From NCBI GenBank assembly GCA_949825025.1, contig OX463783.1, forward strand, positions 29,657,154-29,721,153: a stretch of DNA of 64,000 nt, in the 5' to 3' direction. The stretch is from Siphlonurus alternatus (taxonomy: Eukaryota; Arthropoda; Insecta; Ephemeroptera; Siphlonuridae). Positions 10,926-22,890 of the stretch are shown here, piece by piece. The notes below the pieces were generated by a model that was given only the letters and a program-made list of their open reading frames with translations, ran no database searches and was not told the origin of the DNA. The position numbers and the translations under genes were made by a program. The first letter of the stretch is position 1; each line of letters begins with the position of its first letter.

Positions 10926-11382
10926 TTAAGGTATAACCTGAGAATTTGTCTGTCAAGGTCAAGAGGCGTGGCTATAGTGGCAACACTGTTTGCATTGGAA
11001 TGAGCTTAAATTTTTAGGAGGGGGTGGTGACAACAGTCCTTAAGAACGTTGCCACATTTCTCATCACCTATAGGAAACGATCATCGCCACGGTTCAAAAT
11101 ATTTGAAAACAATTCAGAAAAATAGTCTAAAAAATTAGGCTTTAGTAAAAAAAAAAGTAAAAGAATCTGTTGTATTGTTTTTTTGCAATTTTAATTAACA
11201 AATTTAACATTGGAAGGATACAAAATTCTCATTTAAATAAATTAATTATAATTAAACCAACGGTTAAAAAATTCCGAAAAAATTCAGAGCTAATTTGACG
11301 ATTGTTGTGAGTCCACCAAATTAATTTGAAGAAAATCTGTTGTAGCGAATTTTTCGTCCAAATTTCTCAGGTTAAGCCTTAA
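10926..11382. mobile_element. TTAA-flanked MITE, distinct family
   Basis: TTAA at 10926-10929 and 11379-11382. The inner ends GGTATAACCTGAGAATTTG and its mirror, ending CAAATTTCTCAGGTTAAGCC, form imperfect inverted repeats of about 20 bp. The interior is not palindromic overall and carries no gene. The termini differ from families B and D. Confidence 0.65.
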
Positions 11383-12730
11383 TTAATTGAGTCGATCATA
11401 GCAATTCAGTATTAATTTATTATAATTAATTCACGTTTCGGAACTATATCAAGATACCAATAAATGTCAAATACTGTACTAATGACAACATGCAACGCAA
11501 CACCTTTCACATATAACCTTGCATTTCTCCATATTGCAACAATATTGAAGGTAACAATTATCTTTATTTCCAGAATTACTTCATTTCTATTTTTAATTTT
11601 TCTCCGCAAAGAAACACACGTTCGGTATGTTTTTCCTAAAGCTCACACGTTATGTTTGTTAATATTATTATTTACCCACCCACCATGCCAGCATCATTTC
11701 ATTTTTAAAATAAAGACATAATTTCGTCGCCTCAGTGTCGTATAATCTACGAGCTTTTGAGGCAATTATAGACCTTATGTATATGTAGCATAAAGTCTAT
11801 AATTTTAACAAAACGTTTATACGAAAAAAAAAACAAAAACACATACAAACGTTTATTCTGTAATATATATGCTTCGGCGCAGTAACGCCCACGTACATAC
11901 GTAGAGATGTAGTGAGAATCTGAGAATGTCGCGAGAATGGATGAGAATATTGTTGATGAAAAAGAGGGGCGTGTCGTATTCGAGTCAAACTTGATTTACA
12001 AAATGATGATTTACGTTGTAGCTTTGAATTATCTTTAAAGTCTTTTAACATCATTTTTGGTGCTGTGTGTAAGTTTCTTGCGTGGAGGAAGAAATTATTT
12101 TAAATTTTATATATTTTTTCAATATTGTAGTATGATGTTTCATTCCATTTTCGGGTTGATTTTGAGTGGATTAAGTTCAATAAAATAAGATATACTACGA
12201 GATTAAGTCCAGACAGATAAAGTAAAATGTAATATAGTTAATTATAATAATAATTAAATTTTTATATTTTGTATATTTTTTTATATTATACTGTATATTT
12301 ATGTACGAGGAGCATTTTTTTTTCTTTCATTGTAAACAACATATATTGTGGCTGCTCTTACTGAATTTCCCAACGGGGAAGTTTTATTTCAGACACTTTT
12401 TTGTTACAAGCGCGTAATGTAGAAATACAAGAGAATACCTGAAATAACTTAGGAAATTCATAACATTTTACCGAGTCCCTAAAGAGCTCACCAACTGAAC
12501 ATAATTTTACGTTGCAAGTTTATCGATGTAAAAGACAGACAGTTGAGAGCTCTCAACGCGAAACGTGCAATTTCCAAGACGACTGTAGCTCATACCGTCT
12601 GCAGACTGCACTTGTGTTGTGCCTGCTGGATTTTGCTGAATGAGCTAGATGTATTTGATTATATAAATGACACCTTTTATCCCTTATCCCCACCAATAAT
12701 ATCATTATGTTATAATTATGTATTAGGTGA

Positions 12731-12735
12731 AATAA

Positions 12736-12778
<43 letters not shown>

Positions 12779-12790
12779 GTAAATAAGTAA
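12731..12790. repeat. (AAAT)n simple repeat
   Basis: About 14 units with a few substitutions at the right end. Confidence 0.95.
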
Positions 12791-13334
12791 AATAACTTAT
12801 TCTTGATTAAACCCCTATAATAATTCAATCTTTGGAAGTGTTGCCAGTTAATTAATGCAAGTGTGTAAATATAAGTCAATGTTTGTTTGTTTGTTTGTTT
12901 TTTTTTTTTTTTTTTCAGTTTTCAGTGCTACTCCATCATATAAACTGTTCATTAAATAGTAAAATGTCTAAAATTGAATTTGCGATAAATGTTGTGAAAA
13001 TTCTGAGAAATGGGTGGAGTTTTTGTTGAATTAATAAAGATTCCAATAAAGTTAGCCTCCGATATAAATGATGGTCTGCGGTACCTTTATAATAAGATTT
13101 TCTTCGTCCAGTGTCATGTTACGTGTCTATTTCGCTGGTCAATATTTTGCATAATTTATTTGACAGATATTTTTTTTTATTCAATTACATCGCCGCTTTT
13201 GTGTTTTTATTTGACAGCTTGGAGAACAATTTTTGTAAATTTGATATAAAGTTATTTATAAATTATACAACAAAAATATCATACGCACAGCAATAAAATA
13301 TAGTATGATTTTAGTCTCTTGCTTTTTGCCTCCC

Positions 13335-13832
13335 TAATGGACATTTGTATTTTTTTTATTGCAGAAATGGTGCCAAATTATGATACTCTGATTTCTTTTC
13401 CAGATACTGTCCAAAAAATATTTTTAAAAAATATTATAAATAAGTTTAAACAAATAACTATAAATAAATGTATAAATAACTTATAAATATATAAGTTTTT
13501 TGTCTCTATATGTTGTATTATGTACAGCCACAAGAGAAATAAATAAATAACTTAAAATTTTAATTTATATAATTTTAAAATTGTTAAAAGTGCGGCCACG
13601 CCCCCTGGAGGCGTCAATTGGCGTTTAGACCCTATCCTCTTTATTAAGGATCTAGGGGGGCCAATAAAACTTGCAGAAGTTTCAGTAATTTTAAAAATAG
13701 TTCCGGGACTAAAAAAAAAAAAAAAAAAAAAATGGGAAAAAATTCATAGTTACAAAATTTGGTACCATGTATTTATTAAATTTATTTGATATATTTACTT
13801 TTGCAATATAAAAGTTTAATGCAGGTTGTGGA
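13335..13832. mobile_element. Family C foldback MITE, expanded copy
   Basis: The left end taatggacatttgtatttt with attgcagaaatgg and the right end tttaatgcaggttgtgg bound about 500 bp. The copy is longer than usual because of an AT-rich block at about 13435-13560. The core keeps gtgcggccacgccccctgg and accctatcctctttattaag. A run of about 25 A lies in the right arm. Confidence 0.75.
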
Positions 13833-14289
13833 TGGGTGAAATAAACAAAACACTGAAATATGCAGCTCCTGTTGATTTCTTAACACTATTATTATAGAAA
13901 TACTAATAAGTTCCTCAAAACTCTCCAAATAAAATACATTAGCGAGGGATTCAAACAATGCCAAAATATTCGCCAGACTAAAGTTACGACGCACAATGCC
14001 AATATTCGCCAGACAGACTAATGTTCCGACGCCTGGAGATAAAAATCGTCATTCGTGTTGTCATATGATTTATTGTTCACCGTGTTCATTATATCCAGTG
14101 GTGAAAGTAGTTTCAATTTCTTACCAGTGCGCTTCAGATAGAGGCCTGAAGGGCCCAAACCCCCGCCGGAGGCGCGATTTTTTGGGAAAAAGGGGCGTGT
14201 CTTAATTTTTTTCATTGAAAAGTTGCACTGAAATTGATTTATAATATATATTTTTTTTTTTTTCAAGGATGCACCCCTAAGAGATTTTT
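13833..14289. other. Intron 1 DNA with a GC-rich patch
   Basis: The segment 14110-14215 (ttaccagtgcgcttcagata, then cccccgccggaggcgcga) is much richer in GC than its flanks. It shares the ttaccagtgcg motif with 15563-15577. The block caaggatgcacccctaagag at about 14265 also starts the family R repeats at 53077 and 60211, so a family R fragment probably begins here. Confidence 0.4.
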
Positions 14290-14560
14290 CAACTAGAGTG
14301 AGGGGTTATTTTTTTTTTTTTAAGAATTTGTTTTCTAAAAATATTTTAAAATGCCCTCTATCTAGAAATTAAAAACAAAAAATTCCCAAAGTTGGTGTTT
14401 TGGAGGCTTAATTTTTTAACATGCAAATTTATGCCACAGAAAGCAGCATTTTACTGTTTACTCACACTTCATCTGAACTATGGAACCAATTAAAAAATAT
14501 CTAACAATAAGTAATCTATGATGAATTTCTTTAATAGATTTTCGATTTACAAATAAAACA
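14290..14560 (-). repeat. Repeat P, copy 2 (reversed relative to about 3250-3540)
   Basis: The minus strand shows the block gcatgttaaaaaattaagc, then gggaattttttgtttttaat and tagatagagggcatttt, in the same order as the plus strand at 3370-3490. Diverged, no ORF. Confidence 0.55.
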
Positions 14561-15567
14561 TTTTTTTACTGAGTCATTTTTCTGGAAAAAATATTGGAAA
14601 TCCTTATGAGAATTAACCCACAAATTAAGTAAAATTAAACACCTTTTCAAACTTTTTAACCGCGAAAAAAAATATAGTGTCACACTAAATTTATGAAAAA
14701 AATATTCAAAAATATTTCCTGTGCTGCCTACTGAAAATTTAAATATAAATTTTTATATAAAAAAAAATCACAAACAAATTAAGCACTTCGTTGTTCGTTG
14801 TCTATGCATGTCTGGCAGCAGTGTTAATACTGTAAAAATATTTTAATTAACTGTTTCACAATTTAGAATGTTTTATTTTTTTTAATAAATGTTAATATTG
14901 TTTTAAATGTCTCGAACATTAGTTTAAACAAAATATTCCAAAAAGATGAAAGGTTACAATTTTAAAAAAGTTCTAACGATTTTACCACTTCAATGATCAT
15001 GTAATAAAACATCATGATCACTTCATATAAAAATTGAAGAAAAAATAGTAAACAATAAACCTCATATATACAGATATTAAAAAAAAAACTTTTAAAAATA
15101 TTTCTTTGATTTAAAAAATCTAAAAAAAAATAATATAATAAATAAATCTGCTCTAAAAGGCTCGCCATAAAAAGTGCATTTATGATAAAATATTATAATT
15201 AACTTTTTAAACATATAGTCTTTTAATTTATAATAATGTTTGACTGCAGCACTTATTTACTATTTATTTACAATGCAACAATTTCATACCTCAAATTATT
15301 AATTCGTTTTCATTTTTTACGTAATGAAAAAATATATATAAGTGAATAGATCGAGTAGATTTCAATTATTTTTTTAGAACAAATTTTAAAGAAAGTGCCA
15401 TGCAAGTTAAAACTTCGTGAGAGAGAGAAAAAAAAAATAAAATACAATAACTATCATGCATTGAGCATGATTATAATGTTTTATAGTGTTATCTGTTCAC
15501 CCTTGCAAATATTATTTTTTTCGTTAAAAATTGTTGATTTTTTTGGTAAATTTCGATCAGTGTCTTA

Positions 15568-15615
15568 CCAGTGCGCCGCACTGGCGTCAAATGTCTTATC
15601 AGTGCGGCGCACTGG
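15568..15615. repeat. Two adjacent GC-rich palindromes
   Basis: ccagtgcgccgcactgg (15568-15584) and cagtgcggcgcactgg (15600-15615) are each self-complementary or nearly so. Each is preceded by a tgtctta(c/t) block and they are 32 bp apart, set in AT-rich DNA. Confidence 0.7.
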
Positions 15616-16685
15616 TGCGCACCGGCTTACTTTCAACACTGATTATATCCCACGTAGGTAAGATTGTTATGGAGTTGGCAGTAACAATAAATCGTTTTTG
15701 CGGCGTTTCCTCACCAATTTATTATAGACTTTTTGAGGGGCGTGGTCCGTATGATAAATTTCGCTGATTCACGCCGTGACGTCGCAAGTTTTCTCAATAT
15801 AGAAATTAATCAATTTGTATAGAACAATTTTATTTTTATCCGCTGTGTGCGTTCTATCTAGTATCGTAACTTAATTGCTATACGGAGCTGGCATGCAATT
15901 CTTAATTGTACCGACCTTCCTATATGAAGTTTCCATGGTTCCCTCAGGCCACTAAGTCAATAGCCACACAAGCTGCGGAGTTACAGTCCCTCAAAGAAAA
16001 TAATTTTAATTTTCTTATGAAATGTATAAAATTTTATCGAATGCCGAAGAAGTGAATCAAATTACTTATTGTTTTGACTGGCCTATACATTTACAATGCG
16101 CGTGTTTTTTGTTGTTAATTTATACATTGTCAAAAAAAGTTAAAAAAAAATGCGGTCTACAATATAATTAGAGCTATTGATTTTAGGGTAAAAGAGTTTT
16201 GTATTGGAGCCCATACATTTAAAAAGTATATTATAATGCAGCGCAGCTCCTAATCACCACATTAAAATACAACATAGCTGCAATACAGAGTATAAAAATA
16301 TATTAAATTAAGAAACGCTTTAATATTTTTTCATGAGTTGAAGCAATTAAAAAAACTAAAATAAAACTGTATGCATTAAATTATGTTGCATAACTGATTG
16401 TTTTTCAGTGACAACTAATATTTATTATATTTAGAAAAAAAATAATAATTTTTTGCATTATAGCTAACCATGCAACCATAAAAATAATATATTATAGATA
16501 TACACAGAGCATCCTTTTGTTATGCAGCAAAAATAATAAAGCTCGCGATGTTTTGAAATTACGTCATCTCAATTGACCAAATTTTCTGTCGCTTTACAAA
16601 TTGACAAGTGAGATGGCACGAATTTGACTGCAGCCGTATTTGGCACGTCCTGCAGATTTGCAAGTCACTGACAACCTTCAAGAAA

Positions 16686-17371
16686 TTTATTTATTGCATA
16701 TTTGGAGGACTTCCGAGTTATGCATTGTCAATTTCTTTCAGATTTTTTTTTTAACCCTTAAACACCCTCAAAATCGAAGGGAAAGAGCTGTGACGTCATA
16801 TTATAGTCATGCAAGTGTGTTACAGAGTTTAAAGGTGAACTGAAGGGATTGCTTTTTTTTTCCATTAGGGAACCTTATATTACCTATCCCATCCATCTGC
16901 ACTAATTTTTTCATGGCAGATACTTATTGTGCTGCTGTAGGACAATTAGTGAAAAAGTGAAGTTGTGACGTATTAGCGACGGTTGGTTGACTTAAAACTC
17001 GCCGCCGTGAAAAAACACACGAGCGACCGCGGAAACTGCCGAGAGAGTGGCGATCGCGAGCCGATCGCCGCTCCCTCGGCAGTTTCCGCGGGCGCTCGCG
17101 GGCGCTCGTGTGTTTTTTCACGGCGGCGAGTTTTAAGTCAACCAACCGTCGCTGATACGTCACAACTTCACTTTTTCACTAATTGTCCTACAGCAGCACA
17201 ATAAGTATCAGCCATGAAAAAATTAGTGCAGATGGATGGGAAAGGTAATTTAAGGTTCCCTAAAGGGGAAAAAAAGCAATCCCTTCAGTTCACCTTTAAG
17301 AAAAAATAAAAATGAACAAAATTTGATAATACTCGAGGTCCTCTATCCAAATATGTAATAAAAAATCATGA
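16686..17371. mobile_element. Family C-related foldback, split by a TTAA element
   Basis: Left end tttattgcatatttggagga and right end ggtcctctatccaaatatgt with aataaaaaatcatg. This variant (tgcatatttgga instead of tgcagaaatgga) also occurs in part near 4525 and at 52499-52715. The arms include caccctcaaaatcgaaggg and a tgacgtcat motif near 16791. A family D element is inserted at 16829-17299. Confidence 0.75.
16829..17299. mobile_element. Family D foldback with TTAA duplication and GC-rich core
   Basis: TTAA at 16829-16832 and 17296-17299 bound inverted ends AGGTGAACTGAAGGGATTGC. The complementarity runs almost the full length. The inner arms (about 16978-17152) are GC-rich, including ctcgccgccgtgaaaaaaca, gcggaaactgccgag and the self-complementary centre near gcgatcgcgagccgatcgcc. 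Overlapping ORFs on both strands are a mirror effect of the palindrome, not genes. The AGG start with TTAA is Kolobok-like (inference). Confidence 0.85.
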
Positions 17372-17449
17372 AGCTTTGAAACGTTATTAATAGTGCGCGT
17401 TTTTTCGTCACCTTTATTTCACATGAATACCAATATTAAATTTGAAAGA

Positions 17450-17635
17450 AGTCGCCACCGGGCTTCGAACCCCGGTTCTCTCGTACTAATATTCATATAA
17501 AAATGCTATCCTCAGAATGCAAATCACGTAACTACAAAAAATAATGCTGGAACTTTGACCCTAATGTTCTAGTGAGATATAGATTTAGAACTGCATTTTT
17601 TTTGTAGTTAAGTGATTTGCATTTTGAGGATGTAT
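17450..17635. repeat. tRNA T-arm-like motif next to a hairpin
   Basis: On the minus strand, accggggttcgaagcccggt (about 17455-17474) matches a tRNA T-arm with its GTTCGAA loop. A complete cloverleaf is not evident. It adjoins a hairpin at about 17505-17635 with arms tatcctcagaatgcaaatca and its mirror. Related to the element at 45461-45671, whose centre has the same T-arm-like block. Confidence 0.55.
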
Positions 17636-18844
17636 AACCACAAAGTATACATGTAATATATTGTACTTTCATGGTAGTTACCTGCTTCTCAACGTTGCCA
17701 CCCCAGCGAATCTGCTATTAGGCTTGGGACACCTCCCCCGCCCTCTGGGGAGAATTAACATTACATAATTAAAGTCGTGAAGGTTGTCCATTATCGTAGT
17801 ACTGTATATATAGTACGCCACGTTGTGCAGATTTGCAAGTCACTTATTGCAATTATCGTAGTACTCGCTTGCTGATATTTGCAATTGTCGTAGTACTCGT
17901 ATGTAAATATTGCACACGTGGGTGTGTCACGTGACGATCAGCTGATAAAAAACAATGACAAGAGCCACGCCCCCCAAGTGGGGAGGGGCAATTTGAATTA
18001 TAATACTTTTTCCTGCCCTTTTCGTGTAAAAAGTGGGTGATTTTATTTTTCGCAGTATCAATTATTTTAATATTATTAAATTGTCCTATTTTTTTACGCC
18101 TTTGATACAAGTGCTTACTCCGTAAATACAGTACATACATTAATTTTTTAAATATTTTATTGATCATACATTTTGGTAAACCAATGTAGAAAATATTACA
18201 GTAACAAAATCACATTTAACATTATATTATTTAACTTAAAATAATCTATTTTATTAATTTACTATATATATATTTGTGTGTAATGAAATCAATTATTTAT
18301 TATAAAAAAATAATTATTAAATTTTCTGAAAACTTGACAAAGATCTTCGAAGGATATTCTACAATTAATTCTCATTGTTATCATGCACTTTGTTGTAAAG
18401 CATCTTAAAGTATCGCCAGGCTTTCTTTCAAAAGATTACCTACAAATTAATTAACCCAATCTGTTCAAGGTCTAGTCTTTTTTAAGAGAAAGCTACAGAT
18501 CGTGTCTGACTTAGATTGCTAAATCTGCACACATGTCGCTCAAATATCGTCCCAGAATCGTCACATTCACTCTGAAGAGGACCCCAAATATCGGGCTAGT
18601 CTGGCTGCTGGTGCATCTCTAGCTAGGTTCACACGTGTTAATTGTACTGGTAAATACGGCAGGAGATAAGAACAGCTGTTGCCACCACGCCTCCTCGCGG
18701 CTCTCTCTTTTGTTTTTAGTGATGCCCACTCATTGTCAGTGTGACGTCATCACTTATGTAATTCGAGGCATTAGTTAAATAAGACGTCTGCTGGGGATTT
18801 TTTTGTAAACAAAAAATGCGATTTTAGATCCTTGTCAAGTATAG

Positions 18845-18962
18845 TCGTCGCCTCGGAAAATTTACCTTTGCGGCCTTGTTGATCATTATCATTATGCTCC
18901 GTAAATAAGAATAACATGTTGATTAACAAGGCTGCATATAGGAAATTTTCCAAGGCGACGAA
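18845..18962. mobile_element. Family H hairpin MITE, copy 1
   Basis: Inverted arms gtcgtcgcctcggaaaattt, then cggccttgttgatca, mirrored by tgattaacaaggctgc and gaaattttccaaggcgacga. About 118 bp, no ORF. Confidence 0.7.
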
Positions 18963-19123
18963 TGTACATCGAACCTTATTTTGTCTGAAGATCTATAACA
19001 GACTATATTGAATTCTTTGCCCATTCAAATGCTGTTTTGAACTTTCATTATGTGATCCCTGCATCCCGAATGTAATACATACTGCATGCAGCAGTATACG
19101 GCGATATACTGGTTATATATTAT

Positions 19124-19266
19124 GGGAACATTCTCGAAGCACTAAACCAGCTAAACCAGGGGCTAAACCTGGTTTGACCCTATACCCCTTATGGTTAGCT
19201 CCTGGTTTAGCACCAGGGTTAAAAATCTAGGCTTAAGTGGGGATAAAGTGCTTCGTGAATGTCCCC
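19124..19266. mobile_element. Short MITE with gggaacattctcgaagca ends
   Basis: The left end gggaacattctcgaagcact is mirrored by agtgcttcgtgaatgtcccc. Between them are several ctaaaccagg/cctggttta inverted and direct copies. A similar element lies at 47009-47140. Confidence 0.7.
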
Positions 19267-19332
19267 CTATATCTAACAGAAGCTTGTGTGAAAACTGAAA
19301 GTTATGGAGCGTTTTTCTTGTAAATTTATAAA

Positions 19333-19334
<2 letters not shown>

Positions 19335-19368
<34 letters not shown>
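19335..19368. repeat. (AAAT)n simple repeat
   Basis: About eight units. Confidence 0.9.
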
Positions 19369-20205
19369 AGTATAAAATATTATATATTTTGCTTGCCTTT
19401 TCGTGGTACCGACCATATAACAAAAGTTTCCATGGTTCCTCGAGTCAAAACAAAACAAAGTGCTATGCGTGTTGTACAGATTAAACTAACAGCAACCATC
19501 TCATCGCAAAAATCGTGATTAATTCCATGTTGAGAAGTTTTCCCATGCAAAGCCCCAAGCGCCCCGGGCTAAAGAAACTGCATGAAATTAGCGAGTCTTT
19601 ATTAATCCATTGATGTAGTCAATCGTGACTCGGCTAAATGTGCCACAGCTGTGCTGTTGTTGTTATTCAGAGTTTATTAAATATCAGGGAAATTAGAAAC
19701 TTCTTTGTGGTGTTATTTTTATGAGTTTGCATGGTTTGCATGTTATTTTGTATTGTTAAAAATCCTTGATTTTATTTTTCTTTCATTGATGGGCGATAGT
19801 CAAATTTTCACTCCTATACAAAATTTGTGACTTGACAGCAGATGGGTTTGTTAGGCCATGCAGTGTACACATTATTATGTTCAAAATATGCTACTCTCAC
19901 TAAGCAGCGTATGCAAAATAAATAAGCCATTATTTTCTATGCAGAATTGTAATAATGGTCAATTTTACCTAACCATCTGATTGATTTTTTTATTGGTTAC
20001 AATACAGAAAATTCCACAAAACAACGCTTGAAGGCTTCTCTATGTACATTAGATAAGTGCAAGCAGGCTAAAAATTGTAGAACCTCGCAGGTAGAATAAG
20101 CTTATAATTGCTTTGAATCCCAACATTGTTGTATTTGTTTTTTGTGAATTTGAAATAAAGTCTTTTCTGCTGCATCTAGTAGTTCATAATCTAGCAAGCA
20201 ATTAC

Positions 20206-20525
20206 AATGGACAATTTGCATGACTTTTTTTATTGCAGAAATGGATAGAGGGTACCAAATTATGCTACTCTGAATTTTTTCAGATTTTTTTGAGAGCGGG
20301 AACTATTTTTAAAAAATTATTGAAAGTCAGTTTTATGACGTCACGGGCGTTTAGCGCCTATCCTTTTCTTAAGGACAGACTTCTCGTGACGTCATAAAAT
20401 CGACTTTCAATAACTTTTTAAAAATAGTTCCCGGTCTCTAAAAAATCTGAAAAAATTCAGAGTAGCATAACTTTGCACCCTCTATCCATTTCTACAATAA
20501 AAAAATGTCATGCAAATTGTCCATT
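20206..20525. mobile_element. Family C foldback MITE, best-preserved copy
   Basis: The ends aatggacaatttgcatgac and gtcatgcaaattgtccatt are exact mirrors. The arms carry attgcagaaatggatagagg and its mirror and run inward almost to the centre. Two TGACGTCA palindromes (20336-20343, 20387-20394) lie in the core around cctatccttttcttaagga. It ends only 126 bp before WDR62-like exon 2. Confidence 0.9.
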
Positions 20526-20651
20526 ATTTCAATGTTTATCCCATGGTTGTTCCTCCAGCATGACTGCCGTTGTACATCTAATGTCACGTATATCATCACT
20601 GCTCTGTTGTAATCATAACCAGGACCTAACAGCTGATTGTTTATGTTTTAG

Positions 20652-20743
20652 GTTCAGCTAGAACGCGTGCTCGGTCTCACGGTCAGTGGAAATGCCGCGC
20701 TCGCCTGCAGTCCCTCCGCCGAGCTTGTCGCCTACCCTGCAGG
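20652..20743 (+). CDS. WDR62/MAPKBP1-like gene, exon 2 (start of the WD40 region)
   Basis: The 92-nt exon reads VQLERVLGLTVSGNAALACS and then PSAELVAYPAG. The family block V-x-L-E-x-V-L-G-(I/L)-T followed by VAY(P/L)AG is what I recall for WDR62 and MAPKBP1 just before their first full WD40 repeat. The acceptor ends tttatgttttag; the donor is gtgagt. The start phase is 0 and the end phase is 2, and the phase-2 end joins cleanly to the exon at 60519 to restore the family's A-G-C-x-V-V block. GC content is far above that of the flanking intron, as expected of a conserved exon. The protein is a WD40 scaffold that, in animals studied, binds JNK pathway kinases and acts at centrosome and spindle. 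Confidence 0.88.
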
Positions 20744-22134
20744 GTGAGTACCTGAGTGACCCTGTGTACCCTGACCAACCTCTCACATTGCTCGCAGCTT
20801 TGACGACGTGTTATTATGTCGCCTACCACGAGGTACTGCCAGAGAGCTTACATTAAAGAGAGATTGAACGGCCGTGCTTACCGTATTCCCCCAAAATTTG
20901 AGGTTTAAATGTTGGAATACTCAAAAAATTTTAAAAATTCTGCCACTGGCCTTTGATGACAATGCGAGGGTCCTGTCTGCATCTCGTCTAATCTGTCAAC
21001 TAAGGGATGATCAGCGCCACCATCATCAGTAGAAGCAGACCCTATATCTATAATAAAATGCTCTTTTGTGGTGTATATTTTCTACCTCGCACTCTTGAGC
21101 ATTGAAGGCAAAACTTCCCCATAAGCGTTCGATCTCTTAATGTAAGCTCTCTGGTACTGGATTTATAGCTATTTAGTTTTTCAGCAATCCACCCGCTCTC
21201 TCACTTATCTTTTTAAATATTTGTTTCCTCGGCCCTCTTTAGCGAAAGCTAAAAGATCTATCGAGGCTTGATCATCAGTTTATGATCTTATCGCATAATA
21301 AACAGGCATTATTTCAATAATATTCGTTACGAATTTATACATTACATTGGAGCAAAATACTGTATATACAGGTGCTGTATTATTTAATGCTATGCACTTC
21401 GACTTCATGTCCTATTTCTTTAATGCTTTTAAATGTATATCATCTGTTTGCTACGATATTTTTACTATTTGTAAAAATGATAATATTGTTGCCTCAATAT
21501 CGGAGAGTGCGCTGTCACAACCGCCAAGTAAATACACGATGAACGTTTTTTACTGTAACATCAAAATAAATATTGTTCGGGCTATGATGATTTTTGGAAG
21601 AAAATGTTTTGCATTTCGCTTTAATTTTTGTATACCGAGTTGAATTTGAAGACACCATTAGTTTCAGGAATAATTTAATTTATTGTCCGTATGAAGATAT
21701 ATATAAAAACTTACTGTATAAAAAGAGATAACTTGAAAGATAGATTACAGTTTTTTAGGGACCAATTAAACATGCAAATCTATAATATTATATTTCTCTA
21801 TATTAATGCCAAGAAATGTTGTTTTTTAAAGTTATTTTCATTCTGAAACCTATTCTATATTCATGCAGTATACTGCATGATCTTTGAATCACTCAATTCA
21901 TACAGTCTATAATGTCAAAACACTGCTATTAAAATTAAATTTGTGAACAGCGATTAGTCTTATTTATTTCTATAATATGCCAAGTCTTGTATTTCTCTGG
22001 TCGAAGTACAGTAATATATTTGACTGTGTACGGCTTGTCCGATACTTTCAATTGAAATTTACGATGCGAAATAAAGAGAGCTCAACAATCAATACTTCTG
22101 TATGTTGGAATTCCCCGTCTGATTGTACACTCCT

Positions 22135-22245
22135 TGCCTTGGAAAATTTTCCTTTGCTGCCTTGTTAATCAAAATGCCTCGTAATAATAAGACAATGGTG
22201 ATTAATAAGGCTGCAAGTGGGAAATTTTCAGAGGCGACGAGTGTT
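22135..22245. mobile_element. Family H hairpin MITE, copy 2
   Basis: Arms tccttgccttggaaaatttt and ctgccttgttaatca mirrored by tgattaataaggctgc and gaaattttcagaggcgacga. About 80 percent like 18845-18962 by eye, with the same layout. Confidence 0.65.
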
Positions 22246-22674
22246 CTTTGTACGTGGCCACATCAAAGAAATATAATCGACTTTTTAATTAATTAATATC
22301 TTTAATTTTTATTTAATTGTGGGGAAAAAACCTTCGGTAGAATAATCGTATAGAGACCTGCTGAATTAAAAGATATATTAAATAGAAGTGAGCTTAATTT
22401 GACCCATATGTAATATTATAATTCTTCTAATTATTATTATATGATTGTATTGCCCTGAAAGATATAGCAAAACTATAATGTTGTTGAATAATTTAAAATT
22501 AAGGCGTAATTTGATGCAGTTTTTGATACATTTCCCCAACTGCAATACAAAAATCAGTGATATAAAACAAACAATATTATAATTCAATTCAATAATTCAA
22601 ATTTTTTAATCTTTTTAAAGACAAGTCAACAATACATCATTAATTACAAAGCACTTTACAATTTTAATAAATAT

Positions 22675-22890
22675 TCAGTCTTTCTTGAAAAAATCGTCAA
22701 TCTTATACACATTCCTTAAAAACAAATAACACTTCACTTTCTTCTTGTAAATATAAATGTTTTCTTCACTTTTAATATCTTCAGGTAAACCATTATAAAA
22801 CAATTGGGCTGAGTACATGAGACCTTTTTCGTAAGCAGACGTTCTATGATATTCAAGGGCTAACATATTATTGTGCCTTGTGTTATACAT
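22675..22890 (-). pseudogene. 3' remnant of a non-LTR retrotransposon
   Basis: The 71-residue minus-strand reading begins MYNTRHNNMLALEYHRTSAY, contains the FYNGLPEDIKSEENI segment and ends in VKCYLFLRNVYKIDDFFKKD and a stop. The order NTRH - hydrophobic/HRT - YNxLPxxIK - FKKxLKxYL - Y(S)xxEF resembles the C-terminal tail of Jockey/CR1-type LINE ORF2 proteins, downstream of the reverse transcriptase domain. Everything upstream is missing, which is the usual 5' truncation of LINEs. The flanking 22560-22674 would be its 3' UTR. Inactive. Confidence 0.65.

Larger units (their letters stand above)
4425..20651 (+). other. Intron 1 of the WDR62-like gene
   Basis: About 16.2 kb between the gtgagt donor at 4425 and the acceptor ending ttttag at 20651. 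It is filled with elements of families A, B, C, D, H, M and P plus simple repeats, listed separately. Apart from those entries, 6309-7313, 8120-8486, 9725-10925, 11383-12730, 12791-13334, 14561-16685 and 17636-18844 hold AT-rich DNA where I see no gene. The stretch 10460-10640 is somewhat richer in GC (cgtctctctcgcttcgctgc) and unexplained. The boundary depends on the tentative first exon. Confidence 0.4.

Noticed and set aside
15568..15615. CRISPR-like or regulatory direct repeat
   Set aside because: Only two GC-rich palindromes in a eukaryotic intron; no array.
16924..17204. Overlapping 73- and 79-codon ORFs on both strands with nearly the same peptide
   Set aside because: They are the two readings of the family D palindrome; identical peptides from both strands are a mirror effect.
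21347..21643. 98-codon plus-strand ORF
   Set aside because: AT-driven codon use with many F, I and N residues, no domain and no splice or start context of note.
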